A DNA stretch of 64,000 bases from Ailurus styani (taxonomy: Eukaryota; Chordata; Mammalia; Carnivora; Ailuridae), in NCBI GenBank assembly GCA_002007465.1, contig LNAC01000008.1, forward strand, positions 7,557,323-7,621,322. The letters run 5' to 3'. The position numbers were made by a program, and so were the translations under genes. The notes beneath the pieces are model-generated. The model did no database searches and was not told where the DNA came from. It saw only the letters and a list, made by a program, of their open reading frames with translations. The number at the start of each line of letters is the position of its first letter. Position 1 is the stretch's first letter. Of the stretch, positions 9,101 through 64,000 are shown piece after piece.

Positions 9101-10872
9101 GGTGTGTTTGGAAATGTGGCTCATTCCTCCACCTTCATCTGTGACAGCTCTGCCTGCTGCCCCCACAGGAAGGTGAGGAGAGGATGAGAAGGGTGGAAGA
9201 ACCACCCATTCCTCTTCTTCCTTGGTCCCAAGGCTTTGGCTTCGGGCCACCACTTGGAACATTATCTTCCTGCCTAACTGGTCATTACAGTGATAATGGG
9301 GAGGATGGTCCAGGCTAGGAGCCTGGGGGTGGGGATGCTGGCAGCTCTAGGTGGCATGTGAGTGGGAATTAGGGCTGGTCGGGGAGGGGGACAGGGCAGG
9401 GCCACTGTGGGACTGGGCAGAGGTGGGGGGCTCAGGTAGGCAGTGCCTCTTCTTTCTCCCGATGTCAGTCCCCCGATGAGAGGAACTGAGAGGACCAGGA
9501 TTTCCCCGAGAGCACAAAGGCTGCGGTGACTTGCTTTCAAAGGAACTGGGCCTGTTCCCCCAAAATGCTTCCAGGAGCAGACTCCTTTGGAGGTGAAGCC
9601 CTGGGGCAGGCTGCCCATGCCAGCCCCTCCCTGCTCTCCTGCTTCTCCACCTTCAGGCCTCTGCCCACCAGCCCATCACCACCGCTCACCTGGCTGCCTA
9701 CAGCAGTCTCCCGGCCCCCAAACTCCTCCTCAATACAAGAGCCACGGGGGCCTTGAAAACCTGAATGCCAGATCACATCACCACTTGTCTCAAACCTGCT
9801 TTTGGCTCCCCAATATTCAGAGAACATTCAAATTCCTCACCACACCTACGCACCCAGTGTTTCTAACCTCATTGTCTCCTCTCCCCTTGCTCTCTGTGTT
9901 CCACTCCTACCCACCCCACAGTGCCCCATCACTCTTCTTGGCCTTTGAGACCCCGCACAACTGGCCCCACCACCCCCCATGCCAGGTGAAATCACAGCTC
10001 CAGCTTCCTTCTGTCTAGGATGTGCTAGGTCTACGGGCTCGATCTGGACATCAGCCAGTCACTGGACAAGGTCTGCCCTGAGGGCCTGAGTGGACAGTGG
10101 GCACAGGAGGACAGACAAGGGGATGTCCGCTGAATATGGTTTACACTGAGGTCCACAGCCCTGCTTGGGGTCCCAGGTCCCAGGGCCTTAGAGGAGGACA
10201 CAAGATAACTCAGGATGAGGTGGGAGACACAGCCGCAGCTGCCAGCTGGAGACCCCAAATCCAATCAAACTACTGGCAAGTGGCCCACGTGTTCACAAAT
10301 CTCCCTAGCCTTGACTCCGGCAGTGGTTTCCCTCCCCAGGCCTCAGTTTCCTTCTCTGGTCAAGGAGACAGTAGCAGGTGGGCCACCAAGAGGGCTGTGA
10401 ATGTTTGAGGCGCTAAGAGCTCAGCTCTTCCCAGCTGGGGAACGAAGGATGGGAGCTCCAGGGTCCCCAAGATGGATGGAAAGGACAGGTGGGCCTGGAC
10501 GGGGTTGAGGGGTGATGGGAGAGCAACCAGAGGTGCTGCTGAATGATTCACTTAGGGGTGAGCCTGAGGCGGATGCCAGTTCCCTGGCAATGCAGCTTAG
10601 CAGGCGTTGGCAGCAGCAGGCTGCAGGCTTGTCTCTCCAGCGAAATGCGGGGTGCGCCTTGGACCCCCCCAAGCCCCTCTCCTGGCCATGCCCCTGCCTC
10701 TGATCTGTCCTGCCCACGAGACCCCCTCCCAGCCATGCCCTGCCCGTGATGCCCCTGGCTCCGGGCTGCATCCCTGCCATGCACGGTCTTTGGCATCCCC
10801 GTCCCTGGCTGACCTGAGGAATCGCCGCTCCTCGGGCGCCTCCGCCGGGTCCGGGCGGGCCGCGCTGCTCAT
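3187..10872 (-). CDS. YJEFN3: YJEFN3 (AIBP2), YjeF N-terminal domain-containing protein 3
   Basis: Six coding exons on the minus strand: 10814-10872, 7340-7448, 5327-5437, 4981-5094, 4750-4900, 3187-3395. They total 753 nt, giving 250 aa and a stop. The protein starts [19 protein letters not shown] and ends [12 protein letters not shown]. It is a paralogue of NAXE, the NAD(P)H-hydrate epimerase/ApoA-I-binding protein, and has one YjeF_N Rossmann-like domain over most of its length (about residues 30-245). VVDAVLG and DIPSGWD are kept, but the glycine-rich motif reads [10 protein letters not shown] where NAXE has a GNNGGDG-type motif, so catalysis is doubtful. The exon at 4750-4900 must be spliced from a GC donor to keep frame. 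Exon 1 joins directly in frame to the [10 protein letters not shown] exon. From memory the long human isoform has about 49 extra residues at this junction, and I did not find that exon. Known roles of the family are in sterol efflux and angiogenesis/haematopoiesis. Confidence 0.93.
3396..4749 (-). other. YJEFN3: YJEFN3 intron 5 (GC-AG)
   Basis: Intron between the DIPSG-encoding exon and the last exon. The acceptor is a normal CTCCTCCCTCAG at 3396, but the donor at 4749-4748 reads GC, not GT. About 3490-4300 is a pyrimidine-rich imperfect repeat (listed separately). Confidence 0.85.
3490..4300. repeat. Degenerate pyrimidine-rich tandem-like repeat
   Basis: A motif close to 'ccytctgacyaga' recurs at irregular 20-100 bp spacing (near 3511, 3611, 3756, 3861, 4015, 4036, 4228, with weaker copies at 3694, 4064 and 4157) in a CT-rich background. 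It looks like an old, decayed minisatellite inside YJEFN3 intron 5. The unit is not sharply defined. Confidence 0.5.
4901..4980 (-). other. YJEFN3: YJEFN3 intron 4 (short)
   Basis: An 80-bp intron between the exons at 4981-5094 and 4750-4900, with donor GTCAGC at 4980 and acceptor TCTCCCAG at 4901. It is close to the minimum length for mammalian introns. Confidence 0.85.
5855..6015. repeat. CT/TCTG low-complexity region
   Basis: Repeated tctctg/gtctct words (ctctgtgtctg, tctctgtctc and similar), a pyrimidine-rich low-complexity tract in YJEFN3 intron 2. Confidence 0.7.
6890..7215 (+). repeat. Two forward MIR fragments
   Basis: Two separated matches to the MIR 5' half, each containing 'ggcctcagtttccccatctg' (about 6925-6950 and 7172-7192). 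They are ancient and diverged, with unrelated sequence between. Confidence 0.6.
8400..8535 (-). repeat. MIR fragment
   Basis: 'ccaagaggcttgcccagggt' followed by 'catgcaggaagcaagtg' matches the reverse-complement MIR core (gaggcttgcccaaggtcac type). Diverged. Confidence 0.55.
9770..9990 (+). repeat. LINE L2 fragment
   Basis: Typical L2 3' wording: 'tttggctccccaatattcag', a run of pyrimidine-rich phrases, then 'cctttgagaccccgcacaac' close to the L2 'ctggcccc' end. Ancient, in YJEFN3 intron 1. Confidence 0.55.
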
Positions 10873-11040
10873 GGCCAAGGTGAGCCGGTGCGCGCAGCCC
10901 CGCCGCCACCACAGCCACAGCCTTTTAAGAGCATCCCAGGGCCCGGGACCTCCTCCCCGCCCACCCTGTGCCCCGCCAATCAGGCGGCGCCGCGAAGGCG
11001 CTGCGCGCGGCCATTGGCTGGTGGGCGCAGGCCGACTTAA
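10873..11040 (-). promoter_or_regulatory. YJEFN3: YJEFN3 CpG-island promoter with opposed CCAAT boxes
   Basis: GC- and CpG-rich sequence immediately upstream of the YJEFN3 ATG. It has a CCAAT pentamer at 10976-10980 and the inverted form ATTGG at 11013-11017, in context CCAATCAGG and CCATTGGCTG. This pairing is typical of NF-Y-bound TATA-less promoters. No TATA box is seen. Confidence 0.6.
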
Positions 11041-11463
11041 CCCTTTCGTGCCAGGAGTGGAGCTGCCTTGGGAACGGAACGAAGTCTGGACTCTGGACGG
11101 GAAGTCTGCGTGATGGGGTCCCGGCCTGGGAGCAAGGGGAGCCGTCTCTGGCGCCCCTCCAATCCATGCTCTTCTCTTTAGGTCCCCCACTCACTGATGC
11201 GGCCAGGGTGTGGGGTCCAGGGGAACCCCAGCCTGGAGCGGTGGGCTGCTGAGAAGGAGGGTTTCAAAGTCTAGAAGTATCTGTGAGCCGAGGCTGATGG
11301 ATCCAGGGCCAGTCTTTGGGTGTGTTTTGAGGCTGCCCCACCTGGCACCTTCTGCAGAGTCCCCAGGTCTAGACCCTATGTCCCCAGGCCACGTGCAACC
11401 CAATGGTGCCCCGCTCGCCAGTCACTCAGTGGCTGGGACACAGGCAGGCAGGTCTCCAGAGCA
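11041..11463. other. Intergenic spacer YJEFN3-NDUFA13
   Basis: Short unique, GC-rich spacer between the YJEFN3 promoter and the NDUFA13 3' end (same transcription direction). I see no gene or repeat in it. Confidence 0.6.
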
Positions 11464-11469
11464 TTTATT
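11464..11469 (-). terminator. NDUFA13: NDUFA13 polyadenylation signal AATAAA
   Basis: Minus-strand AATAAA, about 54 nt beyond the TAG stop at 11523-11525. This suggests a compact 3' UTR below 100 nt. Confidence 0.8.
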
Positions 11470-11522
11470 CTTTCCCAGTGGGGAGGGAGCAGGGGTCCAG
11501 GCGGTTCGTGGGGAGCGGGCCC

Positions 11523-22102
<10,580 letters not shown>

Positions 22103-22134
22103 AAGCCGGGGTTCCCACCATCCCCGCCGCCCCG

Positions 22135-22400
22135 AGCACTGCGCAAGCGCAGTGCATGCGTGCGCGAGGTGCGCTTCCGTAGTCTCACGAAGCCCACACG
22201 CGCCACTGCGCACACGCACTTCCCCCCTTTTTCCTGACTCTGGACGGCTGGGGCCGTAGTCGCCCCCGTTTAGAATCTAGCTCCTCTCCCCACGATCCCG
22301 AGAGCAGGAGGGCGCAAGCGCTTCCTCTGTTCCCCAAGAGAAGGCCTCGGGAGGGGAAGGGACGAGAAGAAATGGAAGCATTGCGCCAGCGCGGAATGAG
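22135..22400. promoter_or_regulatory. CpG-rich block with NRF-1-like motifs in the TSSK6 3' UTR
   Basis: Several GCGC-paired words follow the TSSK6 stop: tgcgcaagcgca (22140-22151, one base from the NRF-1 consensus), gcatgcgtgcgc, ctgcgcacacgc near 22205, and looser forms near 22310 and 22382. The role is unknown. They may be remnants of the CpG island or bind NRF-1. Confidence 0.35.
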
Positions 22401-22534
22401 CGATGGCTGTGGGCAGGCGGTGGCTACCTGGAGGTGCCAGGGAGTGGACGGGTGTGGAAGGCGTCCTTCTCTAGGCACTCACGCATGCTGGTGGGGGAAG
22501 GCACTGCCCAGGCGCTGCCTCCTTGGAACTTGCA

Positions 22535-22540
22535 AATAAA
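22535..22540 (+). terminator. TSSK6: TSSK6 polyadenylation signal AATAAA
   Basis: AATAAA about 430 nt after the stop codon, followed by a T/C-rich stretch. It is the first canonical signal downstream. Confidence 0.7.
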
Positions 22541-22844
22541 CTCGCTCTTCCTCGCACCTGCCTCTAGCAATGGCCCCCTTTTACCAAGTAGGGGTGGGAG
22601 GTCATCCCCCGGCGGAAGGCAGGCGTGGCGCCCCATTGTAGAGAAAGACTTGTTGAGGTTCTAGCTCTAGGTCTCGAAAGGGAATTGGGAGGATTCAAAC
22701 TGGATTTTTGGGCTCTCCAGCCTTAACAGGACTCGAAGGGTCGTGCTGGGGTCGTGATGGCCCTGGCAGTAGAGATGCGGGCCTAACCCCCTCCCGGTGT
22801 TTAAGGATGGAACAGCGTGGGGTCGGGTGGGGGGTTGCCTGTCT

Positions 22845-22950
22845 CAACAGAAACGGAGCTTATAGATGACGAAATTGAGGCCCACACAAATGACACTTGC
22901 CCAGGAACACATCTGGAATTGGAAACACAGCTGGAGTGGGATGGGGAGGT
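22845..22950 (-). repeat. MIR fragment
   Basis: 'agatgacgaaattgaggccc' followed by 'cacttgcccaggaacacatc' matches the reverse MIR core. Confidence 0.7.
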
Positions 22951-23059
22951 GGTGAAAGCTCTCCTTAATAAGGGCCCTTCCTTGGTAAAGAAGTTGTCTA
23001 GCGGATTAGAATCAAAAGAGTGGGGCATGAGTCTGCTGGGCAAGCTCATTACTTCAGTC

Positions 23060-23125
23060 CTCTCTTCATTCATGCATTTATTGAATGCCTACTGTGTGCC
23101 AAGCTCTGGGACTCCAGAATGAGGC
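23060..23125 (-). repeat. MIR fragment
   Basis: 'tttattgaatgcctactgtg' then 'tgccaagctctggg' is the reverse complement of the MIR 3' end. Confidence 0.7.
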
Positions 23126-23699
23126 TTGGATCTATTCCTTCCCTCAGTGAGGACGAAAGTGAAAAGTCAAGTAAAAATGAATAGCATGGAAAGAAAAGAA
23201 TTGTAATTTGTGCTAAATGCTGGGTGAGGGGAGGGGGGGGTGACCAAGGAAGGACCGAAACAGGTATTTGAGCTTAACCCTGAAAGAATCAGCCACTGGA
23301 AACAGCAGAAGGAACTTGTCCTGAGTGTTCCCAAGATACATTGGAGCTGGTGTGTTTGGGGAATGCCACGAAAGTCCTCTGGTGGGAATGTAGAGGGAGG
23401 GAGAAGAGGTGGAGAGGTAAAAGTGTATGTCTGAAGAGGGGACCCCACAGGGCCTAAGTGAGATTGGGGATTATTTTGTTGCAATGAAGTTAGTGGGTTT
23501 GGTGACAGCAGCTCTCATTTGGGGTCCATGGAAGATGTCTAAGCCCTAATCCTACCTGCCCTAATCCTTTGAGCCCCACAGTCCCCAAGGAGGCTGGTCA
23601 TCTTGTAGGTCTGGTAATTCCCCACTCCTGCTCACTCACCCTTTGTGTCATCAAGTGCCCTGGGGATTAAGTGCTAGCTCTTTCCTAACCCCCTTCAAA

Positions 23700-23765
23700 T
23701 AGACAGATGAGGAAACCAAGGCTAAGAGAGGGGAAGTGCTTTGCCTCCAGTCCTGGCTGGTTCAC
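23700..23765 (-). repeat. MIR fragment
   Basis: 'agatgaggaaaccaaggcta' then 'agagaggggaagtgctttgc' is the typical MIR core in reverse orientation. Confidence 0.7.
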
Positions 23766-23879
23766 ATCTGAGTTGAGAAAGAAAAGCCAACCCCTCTGGT
23801 TTTTACCAAGGAGGTTGCCTCTTCTGGTCTGGACCATCCTGTGGGCTCCACACCTGGAAAATGGTTGTAGGGAACGGCT

Positions 23880-24170
23880 GTGTGGCTCATTGAAAGACCA
23901 CACCCTGAGCCTTCTTGAGGCTCCCACTACACTCAGAACAAAACCCACATTGTTACCCCTTTTTCCTGTGGCCCAGCTATACTGCCTGCCTTGTCCTTGA
24001 CCTGACAGGCTTAGTCTTACCTCTAAGCCTTTGCACTGGCTGTTGCCATTCCCTGCATCACTTAACACTTTCTTCATTCCAGACTTGGTTTAAGTCACCT
24101 CTTCCCTGACACTCTGTTCTTTCCCTCCTTGCTCTTGTCACAAGGAATCCTAGTGCCTTGGGTATGGTAT
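23880..24170 (+). repeat. LINE L2 fragment
   Basis: Characteristic L2 3' phrases: 'cctttgcactggctgttgcc', 'aagtcacctcttccctgaca'. Ancient copy. Confidence 0.65.
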
Positions 24171-24713
24171 GTGCCTTTTTCTAGCCACAGATTAATGGGT
24201 GTGAGCAATGGGGCCTGGGTCTCTTCCAACCCCATGGCCACAGACCTGTTGATCGGTTCGGAGGGGCAAGGTCTCAGGGATTGGGGGCAGTTGTCCCATT
24301 TGTTGGCTGGAGGAGCTGCTTGAGACTCACCCCTGTTGAGTGAGTGGGTCAGCTGAGGAGCCTAGGCCTAACCCAGTGAAAACTCACTTGAGGGCTGAAT
24401 TTGGAGCCCCTGAGGAAATGTCCCGTAAATGTGCTTCTCACAGCCAGTGTTGGGGCATGGGGCACCAGTCAGGATGTGTCACAGGTAGACTGGGACAGGT
24501 TTGGGTTTAATTTCTGTAATGTCTTCTATCAGTTCTGTGCCTTGCCCATGTGAAACCTAGCTAGGTGTGGTGGTTGGAGAGGACCATCAACCCCCAAGCT
24601 GGAGGCAGGAATGTTAACAAAAAAGATGAAAAACTGCAAAATACATACATACATATACATAAATGCACCTAGGAAAACATGGTTGTATTTTAGGCACATC
24701 AGAATTCACCAAT

Positions 24714-24930
24714 GAGATGCCTGGGTGGTTCAGTTGGTTGAGCATATGACTCTTGGTTTTGGCTCAGGTTGCAATCGCAGGGTCCTGAGATGGGGCCCCG
24801 CATTGGGCTCCACGCTCAGCGCTCAGCGGAGAGCCTGCTTGGCAGTCTCTCCCCTTCTGCCCTTCCCCCACTAGCTTACGCTCCCCCCACCCCGCCCCGC
24901 TAAAACAAATCTTTTAAAAAATATTACAAA
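24714..24930 (+). mobile_element. CAN SINE, diverged
   Basis: gatgcctgggtggttcagtt head, gctcaggttgcaatcgcagg body and a C-rich middle. The tail is short and A-rich. Confidence 0.88.
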
Positions 24931-25483
24931 AAAACTCACCAGTGAGCACAGGTCTCACTTAATGAATAACTTTTGAAACAGCGTATCAACATCTGAAAAC
25001 AAATTTTCACCAGAAATTGTTCATTTCACAGCTGGCAAGGTAGCTCCATCAGTGCTAGAACTCGCATGTGTTCTAAGTCCTGCAGCAAAGACACTCAATG
25101 CAGATGCCAAGCCTGAAAATTGGCCCAGAAAAACTTACAACTCTGGGGTGGAGGCTGGAAAGGACTAAGAGCTAGTGGATGGGCAAAACCCACTGGATTT
25201 TCACCTCACTCTCTCAGCTGTGGATAAGTAGGCCACACAGCCACAGGTTCTGGTGAAGATGGGAGGCCCAGAAGCTCTCATTGTTTCCCCATTAACAAGG
25301 GGTCACCCTGCTACACCTCCCCCAGTCTCCAAGCTGTCCCAAAGCCGGGACAAAAATAAATGCAGGGAAACCAGGGCTGAGGGGACAAAAGAAATATACA
25401 GCCAACACATTGTCCATTTCTTTATTTTCTGTCAGATTCTAAAACTTCCTCATGACACAAGTATAGCCATTGATTCCAGCCCG

Positions 25484-25489
25484 TTTATT
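25484..25489 (-). terminator. GATAD2A: Candidate GATAD2A polyadenylation signal AATAAA
   Basis: Three AATAAA hexamers occur on the minus strand within about 110 bp (25527-25532, 25484-25489, 25421-25426). Any of them could be used; the middle one is given here. Confidence 0.5.
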
Positions 25490-25588
25490 GGAACTTCTAT
25501 TCCGGTTTGATGGTCAACCTTTTACATTTATTATCAAAGATTTAGAGTCACAATAAATACAAGTGACAACCTCCCCACCCACCCATCC

Positions 25589-25766
25589 NNNNNNNNNNNN
25601 NNNNNNNNNNNNNNNNNNNNNNNNNNNNNNNNNNNNNNNNNNNNNNNNNNNNNNNNNNNNNNNNNNNNNNNNNNNNNNNNNNNNNNNNNNNNNNNNNNNN
25701 NNNNNNNNNNNNNNNNNNNNNNNNNNNNNNNNNNNNNNNNNNNNNNNNNNNNNNNNNNNNNNNNNN
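25589..25766. other. Assembly gap (178 N)
   Basis: A run of 178 unknown bases. Its left flank is 'ctccccacccacccatcc' and its right flank is 'tcccccaaacccccacc', so the missing sequence is probably a C-rich or CCA/CCCA-type low-complexity tract in the GATAD2A 3' UTR. Confidence 0.99.
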
Positions 25767-28700
25767 TCCCCCAAACCCCCACCTTCCAAATACCCTGCAC
25801 TAGTGTAACTGTCTATTACACTTTCATTGTTAAGGATTATAAAACTTTAGCTGTCTTTTTTTTTTTTTTTTAAAAAAGCTCAGTCCAAGTTCTTTAGGCA
25901 ACCATCATGTGCAGCATAACTCGGTATCAAATAAAAACCCAATGGTGCAGCAGCAATGACTGTCTTTTCCATGACTTACACCCCTGCGATGACAATATTT
26001 ATGTTGAGAACTCCTCCCCATGTCTCTCTGTGCACAGGAAAATGACACGTGGGACACAGGAATCAGAACACCCAGCAGGGCTGTACTCAGTTATCTTTCA
26101 TTCCCTCTGCACTGGGGCCAAATTTTGCTTCCTAAAGGTCTTAGGGTACAAACAGGACCACAGGCTACCCCTGGGAGAGCAACTGTTGGCCTCCTCAAAG
26201 GTGTGGGTCCCAACATCACAGTTGGGACACTGGGGACCCAGCGACATGGGTAGGATGGCCAGAGCAATGGAAGGCTCCCAGTGGACACACATGTATCTAC
26301 ATGCACGTGCATGTATACATGTATGGCTTTTTTAAACATGCAACCCTTCAGCCTTGAGTGACTAGCATCTTGAACAGTTTCCAGTTGCTGTTCAGAGTTC
26401 ATGTCACAGGTAACTTGGGACCATCATCATCATTTGGGACTGGGGCTCCCACATTGTCACTGCTTCCTAGGAGCCAGGTCCTTTCAGTCCTGAGGCTCCT
26501 GGGGTGGGGGTGAGGGAGACTAGGACCCCAGCACCATGACCAATTTTGACAGGCTTTGCTGCTGGGAGAGCACTCTTAACATTCCTATCCGTTTCCTAAT
26601 ATGTCTAAACCCCACATGCAGAGAGGTATTTAATATGCCTTTCCTGCAACATCATAAACCTCATCAAAGAACTACTCATTTGGGGCTTATCAGAGAAGTT
26701 ATACTGCAAAAGGGGAAACAAAAGAAAAAGGGGGGGAAGAGTTTTGATACAGTAGAAATGAACAAAAGATTAAGGCATCTCACGTTCTTGTCTCCTTTAA
26801 AAAAATTTACATGTCACAGTAAGTGGCCCCTGATGGGATTAATCCCAGGGACCCTGGGCTGGAGGAGGCAGAGCCAGAGCCAGTAGCCCCATCCTCCACC
26901 CGTGGTGGTCGGGTTTGTATTGAATTCATGAGGCTCACTTAACAGCTCAGGGGCCGGTACATGTCCAGCCAGGAAAGGTGAGTAGAGGTGGGTTCCTGAG
27001 CACAGTGATGAGCGAGGTTCTAATGGGCTGAGGTTGAGGGCCAACCTGTGCAGCACAGTTCAGCTTGGGCTCATGAGTCACAGACCCATTCAACCCCAGC
27101 TGGGGTGCAACAATCCTGGCACACCCCTCCAGTGCAGAGGTGACTCTCGCCTGGACACCTGATCCCGAGTTACTGCATAGAACTGAGGTCTGTTTGCCCG
27201 TGAAGTGGCCAGCCTAGGTGCTCCTTCTTGAAGGATTTGGAAAATCTGGCCCATGTCATTGAACAGAGAGGGCTAACAGCTCAGGGTAGTATAAGACAAG
27301 TATTTATTTGCCAGGCACACAGAAAAATGTGAGAAATAGAAATGCTTGCATACTCTTGATTTTTTTTTTTTGGTGTAAAAACACTCCCCCCATGTCAATT
27401 TCCCTCCTTTCCCCCAAATCCCTGGATCTTGGGATGAAAGCCACCCTTCCCTGCCCTCCCCTCCTTCAGCCCCTCTAAGTTATGCACTCAAAACAAAAGT
27501 CAATGAAAAATAAAGGGTTTTACACAACAAAAAATTAGAATGTTGCAAAACTAGGTCTTCCGCGGGTCAAAATGTTGCTAAACATGGATATTCACACATG
27601 AGAGAGGGGGTTAAATGAGCCTTTATTAGAATGTTGTAGCAGTGTGTTTTGAAGAAGGCGGCCCTACAAAATAAGGATTTTAAATTAAGTCCCTAACTGC
27701 ATGGACAGGAAAACTAGGGCTGGGGCTAAAGTGGGGAGCAAAGTACCCCATCTCCACGTCGACAAACGTGTGCGTGCACGCAGGATGCCCTCGCACCTGC
27801 ACGGAGACGGCCCCGTGCACAGCACACTTACGACAGCTTCTGCCTATCCTCATGGAACCGATTTTTAGGAAATGGGAGAAACCAAAGTGAAACACAACTA
27901 AGAGCAGACCTGATCCTTTGCATAAGACATTTCTGTAGACTTGAAAGAGGGTTTAAAAAAAAAAAACAGAAAAAACAAAACAAAACGGTTTGAAGGTAAA
28001 CCCTGGCAGCATGGCCCTGTTTTAAGGGAAGGTTCTAAACTAGACCAAACGGAAACCCTGAAGTCTTGGAAGGGCAGGGGTACCTCCCTACCAGACACAC
28101 CTGACAGGAGCATAGGCCAGGGCAGCTTAGGATGGTGTCCATCAAAATAAGTAGGAAAAGAAAAGGAAAAATTTAATAAAATAAAACCACAACAACAACA
28201 ACAAAAACACAACAGCCCGCCCCTCCAACTTCCCACTCAGGCTCTGGGTGTTGCTGCCAATTCTTTCCTCCCTCCTCTACTGGCGATGTGCGGCTTCTGG
28301 GATCCCAGGCTCTCTGGCTGGGGTCTGGGTTGCAGTTTGTTCTTCTGCTAAGTGTGAGAGGTCCGGGCTCTCCAGGATGAGCAGCAGCAGAGGCCTTTCG
28401 CTAGAGTGAGGGCTGGGCAGTCAGTGGCCCACCCTCTGGGGTGTGGGGGCCGTGCTCGGCAGGGACCCCTGGGTCTGCACGGTTTACTTTAAACTCCATC
28501 ATCATGAGGTGATTAAAAAAAAATCTGTCAACCTAAAGATTGCCATGAAGGAAGGCAGTCAAAGACTGGGAGGCTAAGATGGGGAAAAGCAAAAACAAAA
28601 CAGAACGCTCCGCTCGACTTCAGAAGCCCCGGGCGCCGGTCTCGTCGAGCGTGTCACAGTGTCCAGGGTGAGCCATCTGTGCACCCTGCCGGGGGAGGGG

Positions 28701-29014
28701 GGGGGCTGAAAGGAAGGGCCGGAAGCAGAACCAGCCCCCGAGGTCCACTTTTCTGCTGGTGTTGGGCAAACTAAAGGCAAAGAAAGGAAAAAAGCCCAAG
28801 GGAAAGGTCCCTCAGTGATATTCCTCGTCCACCTGTGAAGCAGCCCCTCAGCTGCGACGAGACTTTGCAGCCAAGAACGGAGCCCTTGCTTCTGCAGCGC
28901 GGCCGGCGCTCGCTCACTCGTTTTCTCAGGGAGTATGAGGTCTTCCCGAGTGGAGGGTGGCAGGGCCAGGTGAGAGGGAGGAGGGAGCCTGTTCTCCACT
29001 GGGCCCGGCTCGCA

Positions 29015-64000
<34,986 letters not shown>

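Larger units (their letters stand above)
7449..10813 (-). other. YJEFN3: YJEFN3 intron 1
   Basis: A 3.4-kb intron with donor GTCAGC at 10813 and acceptor TGTCCCCCAG at 7449. It holds an MIR fragment around 8400-8535, an L2 fragment around 9770-9990 and another MIR piece near 10325-10370. I looked for the extra exon of the long human isoform and could not find it. There is no CAN SINE. Confidence 0.7.
22541..25483. other. Intergenic region between TSSK6 and GATAD2A (convergent genes)
   Basis: About 2.9 kb between the 3' ends of the two genes. It holds MIR fragments (22845-22950, 23060-23125, 23700-23765), an L2 fragment (about 23880-24170) and one CAN SINE (24714-24930). No gene is supported. 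Confidence 0.7.
25484..29014 (-). other. GATAD2A: GATAD2A 3' UTR
   Basis: The stretch after the GATAD2A stop codon runs about 3.5 kb to a cluster of minus-strand AATAAA signals, similar to the long 3' UTR known for this gene. It contains no CAN SINE, unlike the adjacent introns. It has a few A/T runs (25857-25872, 27360-27370, 27953-27965), a CpG-dense patch near 28600-28660, and the 178-base gap at 25589-25766. The exact 3' end is inferred. Confidence 0.65.

Overview
The window is a piece of a mammalian nuclear genome, almost certainly from a carnivore. It has long introns with GT-AG splice sites, CpG-island promoters, LINE-1, L2 and MIR debris, and twenty copies of the carnivore tRNA-Lys-derived SINE (CAN/SINEC family). 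Several of the younger copies carry the 'cagtgggttaaagcctctgcc' variant that I associate with mustelids (ferret, mink, badger, otter). That species-level call is an inference. Gene order matches human 19p13.11, read in reverse: CILP2, YJEFN3, NDUFA13, TSSK6, GATAD2A. The genes were identified from the translated exons, and splice phases were checked at every junction.

Layout. 65-2487 (-): first three coding exons of CILP2, a secreted cartilage matrix protein; the rest lies left of the window. 3187-10872 (-): complete six-exon YJEFN3 (AIBP2), a YjeF_N-domain protein, predicted 250 aa. 11523-20421 (-): complete five-exon NDUFA13 (GRIM-19), a respiratory complex I subunit of 144 aa. 21281-22102 (+): intact intronless TSSK6, a testis-specific Ser/Thr kinase of 273 aa, head-to-head with NDUFA13 about 860 bp away. 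25484-64000 (-): GATAD2A (p66-alpha, NuRD complex). This gene has a 3' UTR of about 3.5 kb with a 178-base assembly gap, ten complete coding exons, a 22.6-kb intron, and the edge of one more coding exon at the right end. The roughly 592 residues visible should lack only about 40 N-terminal residues.

Composition. The first 14.8 kb is GC-rich, has several CpG islands and contains no CAN SINE. All twenty copies lie to the right, mainly in NDUFA13 intron 1 and the GATAD2A introns. The five genes are not a functional operon; they are neighbours with unrelated roles (matrix, sterol/NAD(P)HX-related, mitochondrion, spermatid, chromatin). The only arrangement that suggests shared control is the NDUFA13/TSSK6 head-to-head interval.

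I found no previously undescribed gene system. The observations most worth a second look are: a non-canonical GC-AG intron in YJEFN3 with a strong frameshifting GT donor just downstream; an apparently broken substrate/cation-binding motif in YJEFN3; a perfect 16-bp tandem duplication carrying Sp/KLF sites in the CILP2 promoter; a compact E-box/M-box/RFX-like motif cluster in the large GATAD2A intron; and two SINEs inserted back to back around three copies of one target site.
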